In this document: one piece after another, positions 1 to 12,151 of the stretch
Layout of the letters: every line of letters begins with the position of its first letter
How positions within the stretch are numbered: position 1 is the first letter of the stretch
DNA from: Pseudomonas sp. Z8(2022)
Lineage (GTDB): Bacteria > Pseudomonadota > Gammaproteobacteria > Pseudomonadales > Pseudomonadaceae
Direction: 5' to 3'
Length of the DNA: 64,000 nt
Assembly: GCF_025837155.1 (NCBI RefSeq)
Contig: NZ_CP107549.1
Location: 2,914,001-2,978,000 of the forward strand
The notes under the pieces: generated by a model
What the model was told of the DNA's origin: nothing
The model's database searches: none
Seen by the model: the letters and a program-made list of their open reading frames with translations, nothing else
Program-made: the position numbers and the translations under genes

Positions 1-55
1 GCGCCAGCACGATGCCGGTGAACATGGCGATGGGCAGAATCAGATCAAAACTCAT
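1..55 (-). CDS. nqrF: Na+-translocating NADH:quinone reductase subunit F, N-terminal fragment (partial)
   Basis: Only the first 18 codons are inside the window; the rest lies off the left edge. They read MSFDLILPIAMFTGIVLA, the start of the single N-terminal membrane helix of NqrF, the NADH-oxidising subunit that carries FAD and a 2Fe-2S cluster and feeds electrons into the Nqr complex. It starts 13 bases after nqrE stops and is the last gene of the nqrABCDEF operon. Identity rests on this helix and on operon position; the catalytic domains cannot be seen. Confidence 0.85.
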   Translation of the reverse strand, partial: MSFDLILPIAMFTGIVLA

Positions 56-68
56 CGTGTCCCATTCC

Positions 69-677
69 TTACAGTTGCACGCCGGAGAAGGACATGAAGC
101 CCAGCGACATCAGACCGACGGTGATGAAGGTGATGCCCAGGCCCCGCAGGCCTTCGGGGACATCGCTGTACTTGAGCTTTTCGCGGATGGCAGCCAGCAG
201 CACGATAGCCAGCGCCCAGGAAAAACCCGAACCCACGCCGTAGACCAGACTTTCCGAGAAGTTGTAGTCACGCTCGACCATGAACAGGGTGCCGCCCATG
301 ATGGCGCAGTGCACAGTGATCAGCGGCAGGAAGATACCCAGCGCGTTGTAGAGCTTCGGCAGGTACTTGTCCAAGGTCATTTCCATGATCTGCACCACAG
401 CGGCGATCAGGCCGATGTAGGACAGCAGGCCGAGGAACGACAGGTCGACATCCGGCAATCCGGCCCAAGCCAGCGCACCGTCCTTGAGCAGATAGGTGTA
501 CAACAGGTTGTTCAGCGGCAGGGTAACCGTCTGCACAACGATCACGGTCAGACCCAGCATCAGCGAGGTTTCGACCTTCTTGGAGATTGCCAGGAAGGTA
601 CACATGCCGAGGAAGAACGCCAGCGCCATGTTCTCGACGAACACGGCCCTGACGAACAGGCTGATGTAGTGCTCCAT
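69..677 (-). CDS. nqrE: Na+-translocating NADH:quinone reductase subunit E
   Basis: A 202-residue integral membrane subunit of the Nqr complex. It begins [24 protein letters not shown]-like and has about six hydrophobic segments throughout, as expected for NqrE, which pairs with NqrD as an inverted-topology module and helps carry electrons and the coupling ion across the inner membrane. The conserved Cys in the first helix (FLGMCTFLA) and the one near residue 120 (VHCAIMGG) fit the cysteine pairs that bind the intramembrane iron centre in known complexes. Its ATG shares one base with the nqrD stop, so the two are probably translationally coupled. Confidence 0.96.
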   Translation of the reverse strand: MEHYISLFVRAVFVENMALAFFLGMCTFLAISKKVETSLMLGLTVIVVQTVTLPLNNLLYTYLLKDGALAWAGLPDVDLSFLGLLSYIGLIAAVVQIMEMTLDKYLPKLYNALGIFLPLITVHCAIMGGTLFMVERDYNFSESLVYGVGSGFSWALAIVLLAAIREKLKYSDVPEGLRGLGITFITVGLMSLGFMSFSGVQL

Positions 678-1345
678 TAGTAGGCCTCCTTATTGGATAC
701 CTGTGGTGCCATGCGGTATTCGGGCTTCTCCACCTGCTCCTTCTTGTAGGAACGCAGGGCCCAGATGAACAGGCCGATCAGGAAGAACGCCGACGGAGGC
801 AGCAACAGCAGGCCGTTGGGAACGTAGAAACCGCCATCGTTGACCACCGGAATGATGGTCTGGCCGAACAGCTTGCCGGCACCGAACAGCTCGCGAACGA
901 AGCCCAGGGCGATCAGCATGGCGCTGTAGCCCAGGCCGTTACCGATACCGTCGAGGAACGACATCATCGGCGGATTCTGCATGGCGAACGCTTCGGCACG
1001 GCCCATCACGATGCAGTTGGTGATGATCAGGCCGACGAATACCGACAGCTGCTTGGACAGCGAGTAGGCAAAGGCCTTGAGCACCTGATCCACCACGATC
1101 ACCAGCGAGGCGATGATTACCACCTGCACGATCATGCGGATCGCGCTGGGGATCTGGGTACGGATCATGGAGATGAACAGGTTGGAGAAGCCGGTCACCA
1201 GGGTCAGGGCGATGGACATCACCAGCGCGGTGTTCAGGTTCGAGGTCACCGCCAGAGCCGAGCAGATCCCGAGGATCTGCAGGCCGATGGGGTTGTTGTT
1301 CAGGATTGGTCCGAACAGGACGCCTTTTACGGTCAGTTTAGACAT
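677..1345 (-). CDS. nqrD: Na+-translocating NADH:quinone reductase subunit D
   Basis: A 222-residue membrane protein with about six helices, homologous to NqrE and to RnfE. Recognisable family segments include [17 protein letters not shown] near the N-terminus and [16 protein letters not shown] near residue 110; both Cys residues sit in helices, as in the iron-binding pair of the complex. It contributes to the membrane part of the NADH:ubiquinone oxidoreductase. It follows nqrC with 3 bases between and touches nqrE. Length is normal for the family. Confidence 0.96.
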   Translation of the reverse strand: MSKLTVKGVLFGPILNNNPIGLQILGICSALAVTSNLNTALVMSIALTLVTGFSNLFISMIRTQIPSAIRMIVQVVIIASLVIVVDQVLKAFAYSLSKQLSVFVGLIITNCIVMGRAEAFAMQNPPMMSFLDGIGNGLGYSAMLIALGFVRELFGAGKLFGQTIIPVVNDGGFYVPNGLLLLPPSAFFLIGLFIWALRSYKKEQVEKPEYRMAPQVSNKEAY

Positions 1346-1348
1346 GGA

Positions 1349-2129
1349 TCAAGCCTCCCCGTCACGCAGCTTGGCCAGGAACGGGCCGAAGCCGTTCTCG
1401 CCCAGCCAGAAATGCAGCAGGTTGTTTACACCGTTGCTGGTCAGGGTCGCGCCCGCCAGGGCATCGACCTGATGCACAGCCTTGTCGCTCTGCGGATCGA
1501 CACCGCCCTTGACAATCTGAACAACCAGCTCGCCGTTGTCGTTGAACACCTGTTTGCCAGGCCACAGGCCAATCCACTTGGGATTGTCGATTTCGCCACC
1601 CAGACCCGGCGTCTCACCGTGTTGGTAGAAGCCGAAGCCCTGGACAGTCTTCAGGTCGCTCTTCAGCGCCAAGAAACCATGCATGGTCGACCACAGACCG
1701 TAGCCGCGTACCGGCAGCACCACGGTTTCCGGACGGCCACCGCTTTCCACCATGAACACGGTGGAGAAGCGCTCGCGACGCTTGATCGAGGCGATGTCGT
1801 CCCGGCCGCTGAGGGTGTCGGACAGCGCCGGATCCTGCGCGGCCGCAGCCGGATCGAAGGTATCGGCATCGTAGGCATCGGTGAAGGTGCCGTTCTGCAG
1901 ATCCACGACTCGGGCGACGATGCGCTCCTCATAAACGGCGCGCACCTGGTCGCCGGACATGCCCGGCTCCAGCAGGCCCGCAATTCGCAGGATGCTGCGC
2001 TGCTTGTCGAGCATGCGGTTTTCCACCTGAGCCGGCTTCAGTGCCACCGCAGCACCGGCCACGAAGACCGAGCAGACCAGGCAGACAAGAACGGCGACCG
2101 TCAGGATACGGGCGGTAGATTCGGTTGGT

Positions 2130-2137
<8 letters not shown>
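1349..2137 (-). CDS. nqrC: Na+-translocating NADH:quinone reductase subunit C (FMN-carrying)
   Basis: A 262-residue subunit with one N-terminal membrane helix (about residues 10-33) and a large periplasmic domain. The FMN-attachment motif SGAT of the family is seen as AGATLTS, with the acceptor Thr at about residue 231; FMN would be bound covalently by phosphoester linkage, a reaction done by ApbE. No apbE gene is in the window (in P. aeruginosa one follows nqrF, which would be off the left edge). The gene overlaps the end of nqrB by 8 bases. Confidence 0.96.
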
Positions 2138-4923
<2,786 letters not shown>

Positions 4924-4953
4924 AAAAAACGGGAGCCGAGGCTCCCGTTTTTT
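4924..4953. terminator. Rho-independent terminator after the GAPDH gene
   Basis: A perfect inverted repeat with 14-base arms (AAAAAACGGGAGCC), a 2-base centre and a run of T on either side. It lies 15 bases beyond the stop codon of the minus-strand GAPDH gene. Because both flanks are A/T runs it can work in both orientations, but only the GAPDH transcript is known to reach it. Confidence 0.93.
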
Positions 4954-4968
4954 CACACTACCCGGCTA

Positions 4969-6435
4969 TCAACGCGGAAAAGCCGGCGGGTTGACCCCGG
5001 CCATGTCTTCCATCACGCGCACAACCTGGCAGCTGTAGCCGAACTCGTTGTCGTACCAGACGTACAGCACGACACGGTTATCGTTGCAGATAGTGGCTTC
5101 GGCATCGACTACGCCAGCATGGCGCGAACCGACGAAGTCGGTGGACACCACCTCCTGCGAGCTGACGAAGTCGATCTGCTTCTGCAGGTCCGAGTGCATG
5201 GCCATCTGGCGCAGATACTCGTTGATCTCGTCGCGGCTGGTGGCCTTCTCGAGGTTCAGGTTGAGGATCGCCATCGACACGTTCGGCGTCGGTACGCGAA
5301 TCGCGTTGCCGGTCAGCTTGCCTTTCAGAACCGGCAGCGCCTTGGCAGCAGCAGTGGCAGCGCCGGTCTCGGTGATGACCATGTTCAGCGCGGCGCTACG
5401 ACCACGACGACTGCCCTTGTGGAAGTTGTCGATCAGGTTCTGGTCGTTGGTGTAGGAGTGAACGGTCTCGACATGACCGTTGACGATGCCGAACTTGTCA
5501 TTGACCGCCTTGAGCACCGGCACGATGGCGTTGGTGGTGCAGGAAGCAGCGGAAATGATCTTGTCTTCAGCGGTGATTTCGCTGTGGTTGATGCCATGCA
5601 CGATGTTCTTCAGCGCGCCCTTGCCGGGAGCGGTGAGCACCACACGATCGACGCCCGGGCACTTGAGATGCTGGCCGAGGCCTTCGGCATCACGCCATTT
5701 ACCGGTATTGTCGACCAGCAACGCATCCTTGATGCCGTACTGGGTGTAGTCGATCGACGCAGGATCGTTGGAGTAGATGACCTGAATCAGATTGCCGTTG
5801 GCAGTGATGGTGTTGTTGGCCTCATCAATGGTGATGGTGCCATTGAACTTGCCATGCACCGAGTCACGACGCAGCAGGCTCGCACGCTTGACCAGATCGT
5901 TCTCCGCACCCTTGCGCACGACGATGGCACGCAGGCGCAGGCCGTCGCCACCACCGGTCTTCTCGATCAGGATGCGCGCCAGCAGGCGACCGATGCGGCC
6001 GAAGCCATAGAGCACCACGTCAGTGCCTTCACGCGCCGAGCCGTTCTGCTTGCCGACCACATCGGCCAGCTCGTCCTTGACGAACTGCTCGATGCTGCGG
6101 CCAGCGCCTTCGGCCTTGAACTTGGCAACCAGCTTGCCCAGATCCACGGAAGCGGCGCCCAGCTTGAGCTCGCTCATGGCCTTGAGCATGGGGAAGGTGT
6201 CGTGCACCGACAGCTCGGCATCGCCAACCAGACGGTGACGGGCAAAACGGTGAGCCTTGAGGATGTCAATGACCGAACGGTTGATCAGGCCACGGCCGTA
6301 GACCGAGGTCACCACATTGTTGTTGCGATAGAGCTGACCAATCAGCGGAATCATCGCTTCCGCGAGAGCTTCACGATCGATCCATTCACCGAGACACTGG
6401 TCGGGCTTCTGAGTCACGGGCAGTACCTTCCACAT
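4969..6435 (-). CDS. gap: Glyceraldehyde-3-phosphate dehydrogenase, N-terminally extended type
   Basis: Oxidises glyceraldehyde-3-phosphate with phosphate and NAD(P) to 1,3-bisphosphoglycerate, or runs the reverse direction in gluconeogenesis. The dinucleotide motif GFGRIGR sits at residues 144-150 and the catalytic Cys at 299 in SAASCTTNA. The protein is 488 residues, about 140 more than classical GAPDH, owing to an all-helical N-terminal extension. The same extended form sits beside mfd in P. aeruginosa (PA3001, from memory). The first ATG gives MWKVLPVTQKPD; a GTG seven codons in gives the commonly annotated start V/MTQKPDQ. It is divergent from mfd and has its own terminator. Confidence 0.95.
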   Translation of the reverse strand: MWKVLPVTQKPDQCLGEWIDREALAEAMIPLIGQLYRNNNVVTSVYGRGLINRSVIDILKAHRFARHRLVGDAELSVHDTFPMLKAMSELKLGAASVDLGKLVAKFKAEGAGRSIEQFVKDELADVVGKQNGSAREGTDVVLYGFGRIGRLLARILIEKTGGGDGLRLRAIVVRKGAENDLVKRASLLRRDSVHGKFNGTITIDEANNTITANGNLIQVIYSNDPASIDYTQYGIKDALLVDNTGKWRDAEGLGQHLKCPGVDRVVLTAPGKGALKNIVHGINHSEITAEDKIISAASCTTNAIVPVLKAVNDKFGIVNGHVETVHSYTNDQNLIDNFHKGSRRGRSAALNMVITETGAATAAAKALPVLKGKLTGNAIRVPTPNVSMAILNLNLEKATSRDEINEYLRQMAMHSDLQKQIDFVSSQEVVSTDFVGSRHAGVVDAEATICNDNRVVLYVWYDNEFGYSCQVVRVMEDMAGVNPPAFPR

Positions 6436-6566
6436 GTAGGGGCTGAAAAAAGGGGCTACATTATGACGGCGCTCGCGAGCGGGAGCAATGCGTGCCTGTC
6501 GTGACTGACATTGACCACCAAGCCCCGCTACAATTCCCGGCCCTTCGTAATGATCGTGAGCCGCCC

Positions 6567-9500
6567 GTGTCCGTACTGCGTCTTCCGTCTCTGCCGGCCA
6601 GCGCCGGCAAACAGCAATGGGGCAATCTGCCCGGCGCCGCCCTCTCCCTGGCGATCGCCGAAGCGGCCAGCAGTGCCGGGCGTTTCACCCTGGTATTGAC
6701 CGAGGGCAGCCAGAGCGCCGAACGCCTGCAGGAAGAACTGGCCTTCTTCGCCCCGGACCTTCCGGTGCTGCATTTCCCCGACTGGGAAACCCTGCCCTAC
6801 GACGTGTTCTCACCGCATCAGGACATCATTTCCCAGCGTATCGCCGCGCTATACCGGCTGCCGCAACTGAGCCGCGGCATTCTCGTAGTGCCGATTGCCA
6901 CCGCCCTACACCGCCTGGCGCCGAAACGTTTCCTGCTGGGCAGCAGCCTGGTACTGGATGTCGGCCAGAAGCTGGACGTCGAGCAGATGCGCACACGCCT
7001 GGAGGCCGCCGGCTACCGCTGCGTCGATACGGTGTACGAACACGGCGAGTTCGCCGTACGTGGCGCACTGATCGATCTGTTCCCGATGGGCAGCGAAGTC
7101 CCCTACCGCATTGATCTGTTCGACGACGAAATCGAGACCCTGCGTACCTTCGACCCGGAAAACCAGCGCTCGGTGGACAAGGTCGAGTCGATCCGCCTGC
7201 TGCCGGCGCGTGAGTTTCCGCTGGAAAAAAAGACCGTTACCGACTTCCGCGGGCGCTTTCGCGAGCGCTTCGACGTGGATTTCCGCCGCTGCCCCATCTA
7301 TCAGGACCTCTCCTCGGGCATTACGCCGGCCGGCATAGAGTACTACCTGCCGTTGTTCTTCGAGGAAACCGACACCCTGTTCGACTACCTGCCAGGCGAC
7401 ACCCAGGTGTTCTCCCTGCCCGGTATCGAGAAAGCCGCTGAACAGTTCTGGCAGGATGCACGCAACCGCTACGAGGATCGCCGCGTCGACCCCGAGCGGC
7501 CACTGCTGCCTCCGGCCGATATCTTCTTGCCGGTAGAGGACTGCTTCGCCCGCCTGAAGAACTGGCCGCGAGTGATGGTCAACCAGGACGACATCGAACC
7601 CGGCGTCGGCCAGACCCGCTTCGACGCCCGCGCCCTGCCCGACCTGGCGATCCAGGCCAAGGCTGGCGAGCCACTGGCGGCGCTGCGCCGCTTCATCGAG
7701 GAATATCAGGGCCGCGTGCTGTTCTGCGCCGAATCGGCCGGCCGCCGCGAAGTACTGCTGGAACTGCTCGCCCGCCTCAAGCTCAAGCCCAGGGAAGTCG
7801 AAGGCTGGCCGGGATTCGTCGCCAGCAGCGAGCGGCTGAACATCTGCATAGCACCGCTGGACGAAGGCCTGCTGCTCGACGACCTCGCGCTGATCCCGGA
7901 AAACCCGCTGTTCGGCCAACGCGTGATGCAGCGTCGTCGTCGCGAGAAAGGACGCGACGGCGGCGACAACGTGATCAAGAACCTCACCGAGCTGCGCGAA
8001 GGCTCGCCGGTGGTGCACATCGATCACGGCGTCGGCCGCTACCTGGGCCTGGTGACCATGGAATTCGACGGCCAGGCCGCCGAGTTCCTTGCCCTGCAGT
8101 ACGCCGACGACGCCAAACTCTATGTACCGGTGGCCAGCCTGCACCTGATTGCCCGCTACAGCGGCAGCGACGATGCCCTGGCACCACTGCACCGGCTCGG
8201 CTCGGAAGTCTGGCAGAAGGCCAAGCGCAAGGCCGCCGAACAGGTGCGCGACGTCGCTGCCGAGCTGCTCGACATCTATGCCCGCCGCGCCGCCCGCGAA
8301 GGCTTCGCCTTCCGTGACCCGGCCGTCGACTACGCCACCTTCAGCGCCGGCTTCCCCTTCGAGGAAACCCCGGATCAGCAGGCAGCCATCGATGCCGTGC
8401 GCGCCGACATGCTCGCCGGCAAGCCGATGGATCGCCTGGTCTGCGGCGACGTCGGCTTCGGCAAGACCGAGGTGGCGATGCGCGCGGCCTTCATCGCCGT
8501 GCATAGCGGCAAGCAGGTGGCCGTGCTGGTACCCACCACCCTGCTCGCCCAACAGCACTACAACAGCTTCCGCGACCGCTTCGCCGACTGGCCGGTGAAG
8601 GTCGAGGTAATGAGCCGCTTCAAGAGCGCCAAGGAAGTCGAAGGTGCGGTGCAGCAGCTGGCCGAAGGCAAGGTGGATATCGTCATCGGTACTCACAAGC
8701 TGCTGCAGGAGGATGTGAAGTTCCACAACCTCGGCCTGGTGATCATCGACGAGGAACACCGTTTCGGCGTACGCCAGAAGGAGCAGCTCAAGGCCCTGCG
8801 CAGCGAGGTGGACATCCTCACCCTCACCGCGACACCGATCCCGCGCACCCTGAACATGGCCGTGGCCGGCATGCGCGACCTGTCGATCATCGCCACACCA
8901 CCGGCGCGGCGCCTGTCGGTGCGCACCTTCGTCATGGAGGAGAACAAGCCGACCATCAAGGAGGCGCTGCTGCGCGAGCTGCTGCGCGGCGGCCAGGTGT
9001 ACTACCTGCACAACGATGTGAAGACCATCGACAAATGCGCCGCCGACCTCGCCGAGCTGGTGCCGGAAGCCCGTATCGGCATCGGCCACGGGCAGATGCG
9101 CGAGCGCGAGCTGGAACAGGTGATGAGCGACTTCTACCACAAGCGCTTCAACGTGCTGGTGGCCTCGACCATCATCGAGACCGGCATCGACGTGCCCAGC
9201 GCCAACACCATCATCATCGAGCGCGCCGACAAGTTCGGCCTGGCCCAGCTGCACCAGTTGCGCGGCCGCGTCGGCCGCAGTCACCACCAGGCCTACGCCT
9301 ACCTGCTAACGCCTCCGCGCAAGAGCATGACCGAGGACGCGCAGAAGCGCCTGGAGGCCATCGCCGGCGCGCAGGATCTCGGCGCCGGCTTCATCCTGGC
9401 GACGCACGATCTGGAGATCCGCGGCGCCGGCGAACTGCTCGGCGACGGCCAGAGCGGACAGATCCAGGCCGTCGGCTTCACCCTGTACATGGAAATGCTC

Positions 9501-10004
9501 GAGCGCGCGGTAAAGGCCATCCAGAAAGGCGAGCAACCCAACCTCGACCAGCCGCTGGGCGGCGGCCCGGAGATCAATCTGCGCGTACCGGCGCTGATTC
9601 CCGAGGACTACCTGCCCGACGTGCATGCCCGCCTGATCCTCTACAAGCGCATCGCCTCGGCTACCGACGAGGATGGCCTGAAGGAACTGCAGGTGGAGAT
9701 GATCGACCGCTTCGGTCTGCTGCCGGAGCCGACCAAGCACCTGATGCGCCTGACCCTGCTCAAGTTGCAGGCAGATAAGCTCGGCATCACCAAGGTCGAC
9801 GTCGGCCCGCAGGGCGGCCGTATCGAATTTGCCGCGGAAACCTGCGTCGACCCGCTGACGCTGATCAAACTGATCCAGGCCCAACCGAAACGCTACAAGT
9901 TCGAAGGCGCTACCGCCTTCAAGATCCAGGTTCCCATGGAGCGTGCGGAAGAACGTTTCAACACCCTGGAAGCCCTGTTCGAGCGCCTCGCGCCCACCAC
10001 ATGA
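6567..10004 (+). CDS. mfd: Transcription-repair coupling factor Mfd
   Basis: DNA translocase that removes RNA polymerase stalled at lesions and recruits UvrA. Domains in order: UvrB-homology region (first ~330 residues), RNA-polymerase interaction domain (HIDHGVGRYLGL region near residue 480), RecG-like helicase with Walker A GDVGFGKTE and DEEH box IDEEHRFGV, and a C-terminal TRCF domain. I place the start at the GTG of 6567, giving VSVLRLPSLPASAGKQQWGN and 1145 residues, because family members begin at this point; an upstream start at 6492 would add 25 residues that look unlike the family. It is divergent from the GAPDH gene. Confidence 0.96.
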   Translation: MSVLRLPSLPASAGKQQWGNLPGAALSLAIAEAASSAGRFTLVLTEGSQSAERLQEELAFFAPDLPVLHFPDWETLPYDVFSPHQDIISQRIAALYRLPQLSRGILVVPIATALHRLAPKRFLLGSSLVLDVGQKLDVEQMRTRLEAAGYRCVDTVYEHGEFAVRGALIDLFPMGSEVPYRIDLFDDEIETLRTFDPENQRSVDKVESIRLLPAREFPLEKKTVTDFRGRFRERFDVDFRRCPIYQDLSSGITPAGIEYYLPLFFEETDTLFDYLPGDTQVFSLPGIEKAAEQFWQDARNRYEDRRVDPERPLLPPADIFLPVEDCFARLKNWPRVMVNQDDIEPGVGQTRFDARALPDLAIQAKAGEPLAALRRFIEEYQGRVLFCAESAGRREVLLELLARLKLKPREVEGWPGFVASSERLNICIAPLDEGLLLDDLALIPENPLFGQRVMQRRRREKGRDGGDNVIKNLTELREGSPVVHIDHGVGRYLGLVTMEFDGQAAEFLALQYADDAKLYVPVASLHLIARYSGSDDALAPLHRLGSEVWQKAKRKAAEQVRDVAAELLDIYARRAAREGFAFRDPAVDYATFSAGFPFEETPDQQAAIDAVRADMLAGKPMDRLVCGDVGFGKTEVAMRAAFIAVHSGKQVAVLVPTTLLAQQHYNSFRDRFADWPVKVEVMSRFKSAKEVEGAVQQLAEGKVDIVIGTHKLLQEDVKFHNLGLVIIDEEHRFGVRQKEQLKALRSEVDILTLTATPIPRTLNMAVAGMRDLSIIATPPARRLSVRTFVMEENKPTIKEALLRELLRGGQVYYLHNDVKTIDKCAADLAELVPEARIGIGHGQMRERELEQVMSDFYHKRFNVLVASTIIETGIDVPSANTIIIERADKFGLAQLHQLRGRVGRSHHQAYAYLLTPPRKSMTEDAQKRLEAIAGAQDLGAGFILATHDLEIRGAGELLGDGQSGQIQAVGFTLYMEMLERAVKAIQKGEQPNLDQPLGGGPEINLRVPALIPEDYLPDVHARLILYKRIASATDEDGLKELQVEMIDRFGLLPEPTKHLMRLTLLKLQADKLGITKVDVGPQGGRIEFAAETCVDPLTLIKLIQAQPKRYKFEGATAFKIQVPMERAEERFNTLEALFERLAPTT

Positions 10005-10015
10005 AGGACTCTCAC

Positions 10016-10540
10016 ATGACGCGCCCATTGCACCTGATCGCCCTGCTGCTCTGCCTGCTCGCCCCAAGCGCCTTCGCCGAACGTCTGTATCAGGTGGAAC
10101 TGCTGGTATTCCGCCAGGCGGGTGAACCGGTCATCGCGCCGAAGATCGCGCCGGACGACTGGGCAGGCACCGCACTGCCGATTGCCGGCAGCGAGCGCCC
10201 TACCCGCCTCGACAATGAAGCCGCCAAGCTCAATCCGGGCAACGGCTATCAGGTTCTACTGCACAAGGCCTGGAGCCAGACGCTGAGCAGCACGCCGAGC
10301 CGCGTTGCGATCAGCAGTGGTGATGCCCATCTCGGCCACCATCCGGTCGAAGGCACCCTCGCCTTCACCCAGGATCGTTTTGCCGATCTGGATCTGGAAC
10401 TGTGGATCAATCACTTCAGCGCCGACGGCCTGCTGGAAAGCAGCGAGCACATGAAGGTCGCCCAGCGCCTCAAGGACAACAGCCTGACCTATCTGGACCA
10501 TGGCAGCCTGGGAGCACTGGTACGCATCAGCCCGCTTTAA
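10016..10540 (+). CDS. csiV: CsiV-family periplasmic protein
   Basis: A 174-residue exported protein: signal peptide MTRPLHLIALLLCLLAPSAFA then mature sequence starting ERLYQVELLVFRQ, which is the family signature of CsiV (peptidoglycan-binding periplasmic protein, first described in Vibrio). The ATG at 10016 is chosen because GAAGGA lies 8 bases upstream; an alternative ATG at 10001 overlaps the mfd stop by 4 bases and adds MKDSH. It directly follows mfd and is probably cotranscribed. The role in Pseudomonas is not established. Confidence 0.8.
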   Translation: MTRPLHLIALLLCLLAPSAFAERLYQVELLVFRQAGEPVIAPKIAPDDWAGTALPIAGSERPTRLDNEAAKLNPGNGYQVLLHKAWSQTLSSTPSRVAISSGDAHLGHHPVEGTLAFTQDRFADLDLELWINHFSADGLLESSEHMKVAQRLKDNSLTYLDHGSLGALVRISPL

Positions 10541-10550
10541 GCAAGCGGGC
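10530..10550. terminator. Hairpin between csiV and nagZ
   Basis: An 8-bp perfect stem (GCCCGCTT / AAGCGGGC) that includes the csiV stop codon, with a 5-base loop. It lies between convergent genes and may stop both, but there is no clear T run. Confidence 0.45.
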
Positions 10551-10570
10551 CCGGGTGAAGGTCTTTCGTC

Positions 10571-11569
10571 TCAGTCAATCAGCTGTGCAGCCCTGAGCGC
10601 AGCTACGGCCGCCGACCAGCGCGGCGCCTGGCGGTAATCGGTACAGGCATGTCCACGTCCGCGCATGCGCTGCAGACGCTCGGCAGACCTGACCTGCAGG
10701 CGCTGCAACGCGCTGAGGGCCAGTTCGGCAGAACCACGGTCATTACAAACCAGACCCATGTCGCAGCCGGCCGCGAGCGCCGCTTCAATGCGCTTGCCGG
10801 CATCGCCGACCACATGCGCGCCAGCCATGGACAGGTCATCACTGAATATCACCCCGTCGAAACCCAGTTCGCCACGCAGGATGTCCTGCAGCCAGCGACG
10901 AGAAAACCCTGCCGGCTGCTCATCGATCTGCGGATAGATGACGTGCGCCGGCATCACCGCATCCAGCTCGCCCGCCAGACGTTTGAATGGCTGCATGTCG
11001 CAGGCGCGGATCTCATCAAGGCTGCGCTCGTCAACCGGAATGGCAACGTGGGAGTCCGCCTCTGCCCAGCCGTGACCGGGAAAGTGCTTGCCGGTGGCAG
11101 CCATACCGGCCAGATGCATGCCACGGATGAAGGCGCCAGCGAGCATGGCGGCGCGTTGCGGGTCGCCGTCGAAGGCACGACTGCCGACCACGGCACTGCG
11201 CTGATGGTCGAGGTCCAGCACCGGAGCGAAGCTCAGATCCAGCCCGACCGCCAGCACTTCGGTCGCCATCAGCCAGCCACAGTGCTCGGCCAGTTCTTCG
11301 GCATTGTGGTTATCGGCGATAGCACGCATCGCCGGCAGCCGCAGGAACCCCTGACGCAGGCGCTGCACCCGGCCGCCCTCCTGATCCACCGCCAGCAACA
11401 GATCCGGCCGCACCGCACGAATGCTCTGACACAGCTCTCGCACCTGACGCGGCGATTCGATATTGCGGGCAAAAATGATCAGACCGCCCACCTCGGGCTG
11501 GCGCAGCATCTGGCGATCCTCGGCGGTCAGCCAGGTACCGGCGATGTCCATCATCAAAGAGCCTTGCAT
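10571..11569 (-). CDS. nagZ: Beta-N-acetylhexosaminidase NagZ
   Basis: Cytoplasmic family 3 glycosidase that removes GlcNAc from GlcNAc-anhydroMurNAc-peptides during cell-wall recycling; its products influence AmpC beta-lactamase induction. The family signature KHFPGHG with following DSH(V) is present near residue 165, and VDQEGGRVQRL near residue 65 is the substrate-binding segment. It is 332 residues, the usual length, starting MQGSLMMDIAG. A nucleoside phosphorylase gene that I recall beside nagZ in P. aeruginosa is absent; an L,D-transpeptidase gene sits upstream instead. Confidence 0.95.
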   Translation of the reverse strand: MQGSLMMDIAGTWLTAEDRQMLRQPEVGGLIIFARNIESPRQVRELCQSIRAVRPDLLLAVDQEGGRVQRLRQGFLRLPAMRAIADNHNAEELAEHCGWLMATEVLAVGLDLSFAPVLDLDHQRSAVVGSRAFDGDPQRAAMLAGAFIRGMHLAGMAATGKHFPGHGWAEADSHVAIPVDERSLDEIRACDMQPFKRLAGELDAVMPAHVIYPQIDEQPAGFSRRWLQDILRGELGFDGVIFSDDLSMAGAHVVGDAGKRIEAALAAGCDMGLVCNDRGSAELALSALQRLQVRSAERLQRMRGRGHACTDYRQAPRWSAAVAALRAAQLID

Positions 11570-11580
11570 GAACCTGTTCC

Positions 11581-12102
11581 TTATTTGAAATCCTGATTTG
11601 CAGCCGGGTACGGTGCTTCATCGATACGCACCTTGCAGTGAGGCGGCACAAGGTCGAAGAGCGCCAGCATGTCGGCATTGCGCAAGCGAATGCAGCCATG
11701 GGACAACGGCTCGCCCATGGGTTCCGTATCCGGCGTGCCGTGCAGATAGATGTAGCGACGGAAGGTGTCGACCTCGCCCATGCGATTGCGCCCCGGCTCG
11801 AGACCGCTTAACCAGAGAATGCGGGTGAGAATCCAGTCACGACCGGGAAACTGCGCGTGCAACTGCGGCGACCACACCTCGCCAGTCCAGCGGCGGCCAC
11901 GCAGCACGGCAGCCAGAGGCAAACCGCCACCAATCTTCGCACGCACCTGATGCAGGCCACACGGCGTGCAACCCGAACCGTTGCGCTCACCCGGCCCGTT
12001 GAGCGCGGTGGAGACAGACAGGCTGAGCACCGGCTGCCCGGCACAAAAGCCGTAAAGCCTCTGATCGGCAATGGAGATATGGAGTAGATCGAGATCGGGC
12101 AT
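11581..12102 (-). CDS. L,D-transpeptidase (YkuD family) without signal peptide
   Basis: A 173-residue YkuD-domain protein. The catalytic signature HGTPDTEPMGEPLSHGCIRL is complete with nucleophile Cys137 and the preceding His. The family makes 3-3 cross-links in peptidoglycan or attaches proteins to it. It starts MPDLDLLHIS and lacks a signal peptide or lipobox, so export is not evident; short unsignalled YkuD proteins of this kind are common in proteobacteria and of unclear location. It stands 11 bases upstream of nagZ on the same strand, so the two are likely cotranscribed and linked to wall turnover. Confidence 0.88.
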   Translation of the reverse strand: MPDLDLLHISIADQRLYGFCAGQPVLSLSVSTALNGPGERNGSGCTPCGLHQVRAKIGGGLPLAAVLRGRRWTGEVWSPQLHAQFPGRDWILTRILWLSGLEPGRNRMGEVDTFRRYIYLHGTPDTEPMGEPLSHGCIRLRNADMLALFDLVPPHCKVRIDEAPYPAANQDFK

Positions 12103-12151
12103 GGGCCGCTAGCTTAGCCGAAGGGAGAAGCCAAGCCCACCTGCGACCAAG

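Noticed and set aside
6906-9287. A 793-codon minus-strand frame antisense to mfd
   Set aside because: Shadow frame; composition skewed to Ala/Gly/Val/His with no family features.
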